Source: Clostridiales bacterium UBA1381
GTDB taxonomy: Bacteria; Bacillota; Clostridia; UBA1381
DNA: 6,591 nucleotides
NCBI GenBank assembly: GCA_002305435.1
Contig: DBQZ01000072.1
Span: forward strand, 40,658-47,248
Reading direction: 5' to 3'
Below, one piece after another: positions 1-5,404 of this stretch; the first letter of the stretch is position 1; the number at the start of each line of letters is the position of its first letter. The notes under the pieces were generated by a model. The model had not been told where the DNA came from. It made no database searches and saw only the letters and a program-made list of their open reading frames with translations. The translations under genes and the position numbers were made by a program.

Positions 1-404
1 ACTATTGTGAGGTCGGCAAGCGAGTATGAAAAGGCGGATTTTAGAGTGTAGGCGGGAAGATAGCCCTCTATTGTGGAGTTTATAAGGCGCACCTTAAAAA
101 AACCGTCGGTTATTTCGTTCATAAATTCCACAACGGAGCCGGAGGATATTTTTGCTATTTCCGTGCCGTCCGTTTCGGAGGGGAGATCAAGAAGTGATGC
201 TTCGCCTTCTGTTATTACGGTGTATTTTTCGTATACCGGCTCTTCGGTAGCCTCGGGGATTTCCATGTTTTCGTATTTTTCGATAACGCTGTTTAAGTAT
301 TCCTCCTGCGTTTTTTCATGGCCGAAACGGGCGATGATGCCGGCTGACGCTATCGCAATCAGGGCAACTGCCGGGATAATAAACAAAAGCAGCTTTTTTT
401 TCAC
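1..404 (-). CDS. Membrane-anchored bacterial SH3-like domain protein (partial, C-terminus off window)
   Basis: The frame is open from a GTG start at 404 to the left edge, giving 134 codons with no stop. AAAGGAG lies about 9 nt upstream, inside the last codons of ymdB; a TTG at 410 is too close to that site, so GTG is preferred. Residues 1-26 are KKK followed by a hydrophobic stretch (LLLFIIPAVALIAIASAGII), which reads as an uncleaved signal anchor or signal peptide. An acidic linker of about 30 residues follows. Residues 60-123 have the spacing of a bacterial SH3 (SH3b/SH3_3) domain: EASLLDLPSETD, IAKISSGSVVEF, GFFKVRL and EGYLPAYTLK. Such domains usually sit outside the membrane and bind cell-wall or protein ligands. 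The gene starts 6 bp after the ymdB stop and is probably co-transcribed with it. In Bacillus subtilis spoVS follows ymdB, so this neighbour differs. The fold class is fairly clear; the function is unknown. Confidence 0.75.
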   Translation of the reverse strand, partial: MKKKLLLFIIPAVALIAIASAGIIARFGHEKTQEEYLNSVIEKYENMEIPEATEEPVYEKYTVITEGEASLLDLPSETDGTEIAKISSGSVVEFMNEITDGFFKVRLINSTIEGYLPAYTLKSAFSYSLADLTI

Positions 405-410
405 AGCCAA

Positions 411-1184
411 TCACTCCTTTATAAACACACGTTCTGTCGATAAACAGCGGCCGCTGTTTTCGTCTATCTCAAAATAACAGCCGCAAAGCTGTCCCCGTCC
501 GTCGGCGACCTCGAATTTCTGCGGTATTCCTGTCACGAAACGGTCTACTATAGTTTGCCTGTCCTGACCGAGCACGGAGAATATCGGACCCGTCATGCCG
601 AGGTCTGAGATGAAGCCCGTACCTTTTGGAAGCACGCAGTCGTCGGATGTCTGCACGTGCGTATGTGTGCCGAACACAGCCGATACCCTTCCGTTAAGAT
701 ACCAGCCCATAGCCCCCTTTTCGCTTGTGGCTTCAGCGTGGAAGTCCACAAGGATGATGTCCGTCTTTTGTTTTATTGCGTCGATTGCACGGTCTGCTGC
801 ATCAAACGGTGAGTCGGCAGGGTTCATAAACGTTCTGCCGATGAGGTTTATAACTCCCACTAAAGCGCCGTTTTTCGCCTTGGCAATTGTGTATCCCCGT
901 CCGGGGGAGCGGGGCGAGAAATTGGCAGGGCGTATAACCTCCCTGTGGTGCTCAAGCAGGGCGAAAACGTCCTTGCAGCCCCATGCGTGGTTTCCGAGAG
1001 TGACGACGTCAGCTCCGGAGGCTGCGAGCTCATCAAATGAGTTTCTTGTAAGTCCCCGACCGTGAGAGGCGTTTTCACCGTTTACAATAACAAGCTCCGC
1101 CGAGCTTTTCAGCTTGGGGAGGAACTTGTTAAGCATCTCCCTGCCGGTACGTCCCACAACGTCGCCTATACATAAAATTTTCAT
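411..1184 (-). CDS. ymdB: YmdB family metallophosphoesterase (cyclic nucleotide phosphodiesterase)
   Basis: 257 aa, close to the roughly 264 aa of Bacillus subtilis YmdB. The di-metal centre is intact: GDVVGR with D8, NGEN with E37 and N38, GNH with N65 and H66, DFHAEATSEK with H149, and GTHTHVQT with H174 and H176. The C-terminal half keeps LPKGTGFISDLGMTGP. Members are cytoplasmic; the B. subtilis protein hydrolyses cyclic nucleotides, including 2',3'-cyclic forms, and affects biofilm formation and gene expression. The ATG at 1184 is preceded by ACGGAGT with 6 nt spacing, and the first residues MKILCIGD match family N-termini, so the start is secure. It lies 169 bp downstream of rny, a conserved Firmicutes adjacency. 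A terminator-like RNA structure sits in that gap, so ymdB may depend on partial readthrough or on its own promoter; I see no convincing promoter there. Confidence 0.95.
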   Translation of the reverse strand: MKILCIGDVVGRTGREMLNKFLPKLKSSAELVIVNGENASHGRGLTRNSFDELAASGADVVTLGNHAWGCKDVFALLEHHREVIRPANFSPRSPGRGYTIAKAKNGALVGVINLIGRTFMNPADSPFDAADRAIDAIKQKTDIILVDFHAEATSEKGAMGWYLNGRVSAVFGTHTHVQTSDDCVLPKGTGFISDLGMTGPIFSVLGQDRQTIVDRFVTGIPQKFEVADGRGQLCGCYFEIDENSGRCLSTERVFIKE

Positions 1185-1200
1185 ACTTTTACTCCGTTAA

Positions 1201-1316
1201 TAAATAGAAAAAGGGTCGCAGCAGGAAGGGTAGAAGCCGAAACGAAGTCTCCTGGCGAATACGTCTTTATCACGTAAATGCGGGAGAAATGCGTTTCTCA
1301 ACCTGTTGCAGCCCTT
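1201..1316 (-). terminator. Branched terminator-like RNA structure between rny and ymdB
   Basis: Read on the minus strand, AAGGGCTGCAACAGG (1316-1302) pairs with CCTGCTGCGACCCTT (1225-1211) over 15 positions, with two mismatches and one G-T wobble. It is followed by TTTTTCTATTTA (to 1201). Inside this closing stem are three smaller hairpins: GAGAAA-CGCA-TTTCTC (1299-1284, six perfect pairs), TACGT-GATAAAG-ACGTA (1276-1260), and a weaker arm around 1252-1229. A long closing helix plus a T-rich tail suggests transcription termination or 3'-end formation after rny, although the loop is far larger than in a simple intrinsic terminator. It could instead be a processing site or a small RNA from the rny 3' UTR. 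I do not recognise it as a known RNA family. Pairings were found by eye, with no energy calculation. Confidence 0.55.
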
Positions 1317-1353
1317 GATTTCTTGTGGTTATTTGGCTATGATGGCAGTCGGT

Positions 1354-2910
1354 TTACTTTGCATAATCAATAGCACGTGTTTCCCTTATCAGGCTTACCT
1401 TTATCTGTCCCGGATATTCAAGCTCGCCCTCTATGCGTTTTACAATATCCTTGGCGATAAGGATCATTCCCGCGTCGTTGATAACCTCGGGCTTGACCAT
1501 GATGCGGATTTCACGACCGGCTTGTATTGCGTAGGATTTTTCCACGCCGTCAAAGCTGTTTGCGATTTCCTCGAGCTTTTGCAGACGCTTTATATACGTC
1601 TCAAGATTTTCACGCCGTGCACCCGGTCTTGCCGCAGAAATAGCATCGGCGGCCTGAACGAGCGACGCAATTATCGTTGATGCTTCAACGTCGCCGTGGT
1701 GGGCCATGATAGCGTGGATTATCTCCTTGTTCTCATGGTACTTCTTGGCGATGTCTGCGCCTATGGTGACATGGGAGCCTTCAACCTCATGGTCAACGGC
1801 CTTGCCTATGTCGTGCAGTAAACCTGCCCTCTTTGTTAAGTTGATGTCAACACCCAGCTCGCCCGCCATAACGCCCGCCAAATGAGCAACCTCAACCGAG
1901 TGCTGCAAAACGTTCTGACCGTAGCTGGTTCTGAATTTCAGTTTTCCAAGCAGTTTTATAAGTTCGGGATGCAGTCCGTGGACGCCTGTTTCAAAAGCGG
2001 CGTTTTCGCCCTCTTGCTTGATTGCGGCATCTACTTCCTTTTTGGCCTTTTCGACGGTTTCCTCAATGCGTGCCGGATGTATGCGTCCGTCAACTATGAG
2101 CTTTTCAAGTGCAACCCTTGCCACCTCGCGGCGGATGGGGTCAAAGCTTGATACGATAACCGCCTCAGGGGTATCGTCTATTATCAGATCTACGCCGGTA
2201 AGCGTTTCAAGCGTTCTGATATTGCGTCCCTCACGGCCTATTATGCGGCCCTTCATTTCATCGCTTGGTAGATTTACCACGGAAACGGTCGTTTCGGCGA
2301 CGTGATCTGCCGCTACCTTCTGGATTGAGGTGGCGACGATGTTCTTTGCCGTACGTTCGGCGTTTTCCTTGGCTTGCTGCTCTATTTCTTTGACCATTAA
2401 AGCCGCATCATGTCTTGCCTGGGTTTCAATATCTTTTATGAGGATTGACTTAGCCTCATCTCTTGTAAGACCGGATATTTCCTCCAGTTTGCCAAGCTGC
2501 TGCTGCTTTATTTCTTCAATTTCTGCTTCTTTTGCTTCTATACCCTTGATCTTCTGATCCATGGTATGGTTCTTTTTGTCGAGATTTTCGTTCTTGCGGT
2601 CGAGATTCTCTTCTTTTTGGTTGAGTCTGCGCTCTTGACGACTGAGCTCGCTTCTGCGGTCTTTGACCTCTTTGTCGAAATCGTTTCTGAGCTTCTGGTT
2701 CTCCTCTTTAGCCTCAAGCATGAGCTCACGCTTTTTGGCTTCGCCGTCCTTTTCTGCCTGAGCAACGATGGCTTTGGCTTTTTCTTCAGCAGAACCAAAC
2801 TCGGCCTCCGCAATCCTTTTCCTGTACGATATGCCCAGAATGAACGACAGGGCGTTTAGCGCAAGGAAGATGATCGCAATGAACAGTAAAATAATATCTA
2901 ATGTATCTAT
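1354..2910 (-). CDS. rny: Ribonuclease Y, apparent AUA start codon
   Basis: Membrane-anchored endoribonuclease that initiates mRNA decay in Firmicutes. From the ATA at 2910 the protein is 518 aa, matching the usual length of about 520 aa. Order of parts: a transmembrane helix at residues 6-27 (IILLFIAIIFLALNALSF), a long charged coiled coil at about 33-200, a KH domain with GRIIGREGRNIR at 221-232, and an HD domain with LLHDIGKAVDHE (H366, D367) and MAHHGD (H404, H405). The C-terminus ends in RETRAIDYAK. The first in-frame ATG is codon 64 (2721), which would remove the membrane anchor and has no good ribosome binding site. Between the in-frame TAA at 2934-2932 and the helix there is no ATG, GTG or TTG; AAGGGGG (2926-2920) lies 9 nt before the ATA. 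A base error at this codon would also explain it. The gene has its own promoter and a long structured leader. Identity is certain; the start codon is inferred. Confidence 0.95.
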   Translation of the reverse strand: MDTLDIILLFIAIIFLALNALSFILGISYRKRIAEAEFGSAEEKAKAIVAQAEKDGEAKKRELMLEAKEENQKLRNDFDKEVKDRRSELSRQERRLNQKEENLDRKNENLDKKNHTMDQKIKGIEAKEAEIEEIKQQQLGKLEEISGLTRDEAKSILIKDIETQARHDAALMVKEIEQQAKENAERTAKNIVATSIQKVAADHVAETTVSVVNLPSDEMKGRIIGREGRNIRTLETLTGVDLIIDDTPEAVIVSSFDPIRREVARVALEKLIVDGRIHPARIEETVEKAKKEVDAAIKQEGENAAFETGVHGLHPELIKLLGKLKFRTSYGQNVLQHSVEVAHLAGVMAGELGVDINLTKRAGLLHDIGKAVDHEVEGSHVTIGADIAKKYHENKEIIHAIMAHHGDVEASTIIASLVQAADAISAARPGARRENLETYIKRLQKLEEIANSFDGVEKSYAIQAGREIRIMVKPEVINDAGMILIAKDIVKRIEGELEYPGQIKVSLIRETRAIDYAK

Positions 2911-2912
2911 TG

Positions 2913-3014
2913 TTAAGCACCCCCTTGAAAATTATTCGCTCCCGCATTTTTAAAAGGCGGAGGCGTTGTCGGAATTTTTCCTCAAGACCTGCTTTTTTCA
3001 GGGTGCGTGCTTAA
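2913..3014 (-). promoter_or_regulatory. Candidate hairpin sequestering the rny ribosome binding site
   Basis: On the minus strand the arm 3014-2995 (TTAAGCAC GCACCC TGAAAA) is complementary to the start region 2931-2913 (TTTTCA AGGGG GTGCTTAA). The match is eight perfect pairs, an internal loop where CCC can meet GGG, and six more perfect pairs. The Shine-Dalgarno AAGGGGG (2926-2920) lies in the second strand. The enclosed stretch folds on its own into GGAA-AAA-TTCC (2981-2971) and CGCCTCCGC/GCGGGAGCG (2965-2957 with 2945-2937, one mismatch and one G-T), so the whole makes a tidy three-way junction. If it forms, initiation of rny would be blocked. The first arm also has alternative partners upstream, which would release the site. 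Confidence 0.5.
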
Positions 3015-3100
3015 AAAGGCAGCTGTTCGGCCCGAAAAACCCCGTTGGCCGCAGGCTGGCGCAGGGGCGTTTGTAACCTAAAACCAACCGGCCTTCTCAA
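3011..3100 (-). CDS. Possible 29-aa leader peptide ORF in the rny leader
   Basis: A TTG at 3100 opens 29 codons ending at TAA 3013-3011. AAGGGG (3113-3108) lies 7 nt before the TTG, a plausible ribosome binding site. The peptide begins (M)RRPVGFRLQ and ends with FRAEQLPF; it is rich in Arg, Pro and Gln, with no hydrophobic segment and no run of a single amino acid typical of amino-acid attenuators. The frame crosses the whole candidate attenuator, and its stop codon lies in the arm that can sequester the rny ribosome binding site, so a translating ribosome would disturb both structures. An open frame of this length can occur by chance in GC-rich structured RNA, and no family is recognised. 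Low confidence as a real gene. Confidence 0.2.
   Translation of the reverse strand: MRRPVGFRLQTPLRQPAANGVFRAEQLPF
3029..3093 (-). promoter_or_regulatory. Candidate transcription attenuator in the rny leader
   Basis: Terminator form, minus strand: CCCC TG (C) GCC (3067-3058), a 7-nt loop, then GGC CA (AC) GGGG (3050-3040). That gives nine pairs with a single-base bulge on one side and a two-base bulge on the other, directly followed by TTTTT (3039-3035) and then CGGG. Alternative form: CCGGTTGG (3091-3084) pairs with CCAACGG (3048-3042) with one bulged G, which uses up the 3' arm of the terminator. The two helices exclude each other, as in an antiterminator/terminator pair. The T-run is short, so termination may be inefficient. 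Found by eye; no folding energy was computed. Confidence 0.4.
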
Positions 3101-3202
3101 GACGGATCCCCTTAAAGCGGAATTGATTTTCGATTACATTATGATAATTCTTCAGCTACAGAAATTTTACTGTCTTTAAAGAAATGTTAAGCATACTATT
3201 AC

Positions 3203-3231
3203 ATTTTAGACCAAAAATGCGAATCTGTCAA
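3203..3231 (-). promoter_or_regulatory. Sigma-A type promoter of rny
   Basis: The minus strand reads TTGACA (3231-3226), a 17-bp spacer, then TAAAAT (3208-3203): a perfect -35 and a one-mismatch -10 at optimal spacing. The upstream DNA (3232-3300) is very rich in A and T, possibly acting as an UP element. Transcription would start near 3197-3196, leaving about 285 nt of leader before rny. There is no better promoter closer to the gene. Confidence 0.8.
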
Positions 3232-3325
3232 GAGGATTTTATGTAAAACTTTCAAAAATATTTAAAAAGAGGTAAAACCTGTCGATTTGCACAAAAAGAT
3301 TTTTAAAATTTCGGCGATTGTGGTC

Positions 3326-3354
3326 TTTACTAACAAAATCTTTTGTGATATAAT
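3326..3354 (+). promoter_or_regulatory. Promoter of glgBC
   Basis: A perfect -10 TATAAT (3349-3354) is preceded by TGA, making an extended -10 (TGnTATAAT). At 17 bp spacing the -35 region is TTTACT (3326-3331), matching four of six consensus bases. The start site would be near 3361, giving an 80-nt leader before glgB that contains only weak small hairpins. It diverges from the rny promoter, the two -35 regions lying about 95 bp apart, so the two units could share upstream regulation. The 3232-3325 stretch between them holds no gene, only A/T-rich DNA. Confidence 0.75.
3333..3346. repeat. Inverted repeat in the glgB promoter spacer
   Basis: ACAAAA-TC-TTTTGT is a perfect 6+6 inverted repeat with a 2-bp centre, lying exactly between the -35 and -10 of the glgB promoter. 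That position fits a repressor operator or a MerR-type activator site. It does not match a cre (CcpA) consensus. In A/T-rich DNA such a repeat can arise by chance. Confidence 0.3.
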
Positions 3355-3440
3355 ATCCTATGGAATTATGTTTTTTAATGAAAGTAATAAGCAATGCTTT
3401 TGATTCATAAAAGAAGAGAAAGTTGCAGGAAGGAGTATTT

Positions 3441-5393
3441 ATGGAAGAGAAAAAGGACATGGCCCGTGTGAATTGTGTGGGTATAACCGACTTCCAGACC
3501 TACCTTTTCAACACCGGGAAAAACTACCAGGCATATAAGATGCTTGGCGCCAGATTTGTAACGCACGAGGGTGTGAGCGGCTGGCGGTTTGCGGTATGGG
3601 CGCCCAACGCTAAGAAGGTATGGGCGGTCGGGGATTTTTCCGGCTGGGATAATCTCAACCATCCGCTGGTGAAAATTGAAGATACGGGTATATGGTATGG
3701 CTTCTACACCGATGTGACGGAGGGGCAGCTTTACAAATATGCAATCTTGGGCTGTGACGGGGAGATGTACTACAAAGCCGATCCATACGCAATAGAGGAT
3801 GAGCTTCGCCCCGGTACGGCTTCGGTTATAAAGAAATTCGACGGCTACAAGTGGAAAGATAAGCTCTGGATGGGTCGCAGGCAAAAGACGAATTATTACG
3901 AAAGCCCGATGAACATATACGAGGTTCATGCAGGCTCGTGGAGGATACACGAGGACGGCTCCTTCTATACGTATCAGGAGCTTGCGGATGAGCTTATCCC
4001 GTACGTTAATGATATGGGTTACACTCACATTGAGCTTATGCCGCTTACGGAGTATCCGTTCGACGCATCATGGGGATACCAGGTGACAGGATATTTTGCC
4101 GCAACCACCAGATACGGTACAAGCGATCAGCTGAAATATTTCATAGACAAGTGTCATAGTCATAATATAGGGGTTATAATGGACTGGGTGCCGGCGCATT
4201 TCCCGCGCGACGCTCACGGACTGCGTATGTTTGACGGCAGCCCCTGCTATGAGTATGCCGATCCCAAAAAGGGAGAGCATAAGGACTGGGGTACGATGGT
4301 GTTCGATTACGGCCGTAACGAGGTCATCTCTTTCCTTATGAGCTCTGCGTATTTCTGGGCGGAGGAGTATCATGTGGACGGTTTGAGAGTGGATGCGGTT
4401 TCCTCAATGCTCTATCTTGACTATTCGAGAAAAGACGGCGAATGGGTGGCAAACAAATACGGCGGAAACGGCAATTTGGAGGCTATAGAGTTTATTAAAA
4501 ACTTAAACGATATGATGCGCCAGGAGTTCCCCAATTTCCTCATGATAGCCGAGGAATCGACCGCATGGCCGAAGGTTACAGCGCCGACTCAGTATGACGG
4601 GCTGGGCTTTTTCATGAAATGGAACATGGGCTGGATGAACGACACTCTAAGGTACATGAGCATGGATTCTTACTTCCGCGGCTCAAACCACAGCCTTCTG
4701 ACGTTTGTCATGATGTATGCTTATTCGGAGATATACGTGCTGCCGCTCTCTCACGATGAGGTCGTACATGGCAAAAAGTCGCTGATAGACAAGATGTTCG
4801 GCAGCTATGAACAGAAATTCGGGCAGTATAAGACGCTTCTGGCGCTTTATATGACAATACCCGGTAAAAAGCTGTTATTTATGGGGGGTGAATTTGGACA
4901 GTTCCTGGAATGGCGGTTTGACGACCAGCTGGAATGGAACTTGCTTGAGCAGGAGAATCACAAGAAGCTGAAGAGGTACGTAAAGGAGCTTAACCATTTC
5001 TATCTGGACAATCCGGAGATGTGGCATGAGGATCACAACATGGCAGGATTTGTGTGGATAAACGGCGGCGATACGAAAAACTCTGTTATCAGCTATATGA
5101 GATGTACAAAGGAAATGAAAGAGTACATTATCGTGGTAGCCAACTTTGCGCCGATAAACCATGAAAAGTATGTTATCGGCGTGCCGGAGGAGGGGGCGTA
5201 TGAAGTCGTATTCCACTCGAACGGCACAAAATACGGCGGCACGAGAAGAAAAACCGTAAAAACGTATAAGACAAAGCCGCATCCGGAGAACGGTTTCCGC
5301 AACAGCATAGAGCTGCAGGTGGACGCTTATTCGGCAATGTACTTAAAGAAAAAGGAACCGGAAAAAGAAGAAAGAACAAGCAAAACAAAGTAG
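3441..5393 (+). CDS. glgB: 1,4-alpha-glucan branching enzyme
   Basis: 650 aa GH13 branching enzyme that transfers a cut alpha-1,4 glucan segment to an alpha-1,6 position during glycogen synthesis; cytoplasmic. A CBM48 module lies at about 45-130 (FAVWAPNAKKVWAVGDFSGW). The catalytic barrel shows region I DWVPAHF (248-254), region II DGLRVDAVSS with nucleophile D318, region III IAEEST with acid/base E371, and region IV LPLSHDEVVHGK with H438 and D439. FMGGEFGQFLEW (480-491) and a C-terminal all-beta domain follow. The last 15 residues are a charged Lys/Glu tail. The ATG at 3441 is chosen because AGGAAGGAG (3427-3435) lies 5 nt upstream; an in-frame TTG at 3423 would overlap that site. It is the first gene of the unit, with glgC starting 11 bp after its stop, so the two are an operon. 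Confidence 0.97.
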   Translation: MEEKKDMARVNCVGITDFQTYLFNTGKNYQAYKMLGARFVTHEGVSGWRFAVWAPNAKKVWAVGDFSGWDNLNHPLVKIEDTGIWYGFYTDVTEGQLYKYAILGCDGEMYYKADPYAIEDELRPGTASVIKKFDGYKWKDKLWMGRRQKTNYYESPMNIYEVHAGSWRIHEDGSFYTYQELADELIPYVNDMGYTHIELMPLTEYPFDASWGYQVTGYFAATTRYGTSDQLKYFIDKCHSHNIGVIMDWVPAHFPRDAHGLRMFDGSPCYEYADPKKGEHKDWGTMVFDYGRNEVISFLMSSAYFWAEEYHVDGLRVDAVSSMLYLDYSRKDGEWVANKYGGNGNLEAIEFIKNLNDMMRQEFPNFLMIAEESTAWPKVTAPTQYDGLGFFMKWNMGWMNDTLRYMSMDSYFRGSNHSLLTFVMMYAYSEIYVLPLSHDEVVHGKKSLIDKMFGSYEQKFGQYKTLLALYMTIPGKKLLFMGGEFGQFLEWRFDDQLEWNLLEQENHKKLKRYVKELNHFYLDNPEMWHEDHNMAGFVWINGGDTKNSVISYMRCTKEMKEYIIVVANFAPINHEKYVIGVPEEGAYEVVFHSNGTKYGGTRRKTVKTYKTKPHPENGFRNSIELQVDAYSAMYLKKKEPEKEERTSKTK

Positions 5394-5404
5394 GAGATGA
5401 TATC

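Larger units (their letters stand above)
2911..3193 (-). repeat. Nine-base direct repeat TGCTTAACA at both ends of the rny leader
   Basis: On the minus strand TGCTTAACA occurs at 3193-3185, within a few bases of the predicted transcript start, and again at 2919-2911, immediately before the ATA start codon of rny. Both copies are complementary in their first seven bases to TTAAGCA at 3014-3008, so the two ends of the leader can compete for the same middle arm. A shorter repeat, GTCTTGAG on the minus strand (3103-3096 and 2988-2981), is also present in this leader. Confidence 0.6.
2911..3197 (-). promoter_or_regulatory. Long 5' leader of rny (candidate RNA switch)
   Basis: The predicted start site near 3197 and the rny start at 2910 define a leader of about 287 nt, unusually long. 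The 5' third (3197-3120) is AT-rich; the middle (3118-3008) is GC-rich and hairpin-forming, unlike the flanking AT-rich DNA. GCTTTAAGGGG (3118-3108) can close the GC-rich domain by pairing with CCTTTTTAAGC (3019-3009). TGCTTAA at the extreme 5' end (3193-3187) can also pair with TTAAGCA (3014-3008). In the latter fold AGCTG (3155-3151) and CAGCT (within 3026-3021) give a further inner helix. I do not recognise a known riboswitch, 6S RNA, SRP RNA or T-box signature, and no ligand can be proposed. The 3014-3118 segment could also belong to a separate small RNA. Confidence 0.5.

Noticed and set aside
73..477. Plus-strand open frame of 134 codons at the left end
   Set aside because: It overlaps on the opposite strand the SH3-like gene and the ymdB end, both of which have clear domains and ribosome binding sites. 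Its own translation is Ser-rich with no motif.
595..1065. Plus-strand open frame opposite ymdB
   Set aside because: It is the antisense of a conserved metallophosphoesterase; no ribosome binding site or recognisable domain.
1306..1680. Plus-strand open frame covering the rny 3' end and the intergenic RNA
   Set aside because: Lies antisense to conserved rny C-terminal sequence; composition is consistent with a shadow frame.
3008..3193. 6S RNA, SRP RNA or T-box in the region upstream of rny
   Set aside because: The size and closed-end pairing could suit 6S RNA, but I could not see the SRP GGAAG loop or a T-box motif, and could not verify a 6S central bubble, so no family name is assigned.
3156..3194. 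Twelve-codon open frame starting with ATG almost at the predicted rny transcript start
   Set aside because: No ribosome binding site and too short to distinguish from chance. An ATG-TAA pair further on in the leader was dropped for the same reason.
3268..3284. AGGT-TTT-ACCT hairpin followed by a T-run on the minus strand
   Set aside because: Only four base pairs, lies upstream of the rny promoter, and follows no gene on that strand, so it is not credible as a terminator.
3423..3440. TTG start adding six residues to GlgB
   Set aside because: The TTG overlaps the AGGAAGGAG site that is ideally placed for the ATG at 3441, and nothing resembling a ribosome binding site precedes it at the right distance.
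3405..4028. Minus-strand open frame of 207 codons opposite the 5' part of glgB
   Set aside because: Antisense of the CBM48 and early catalytic region of glgB; no promoter or ribosome binding site, and glgB is unmistakable.
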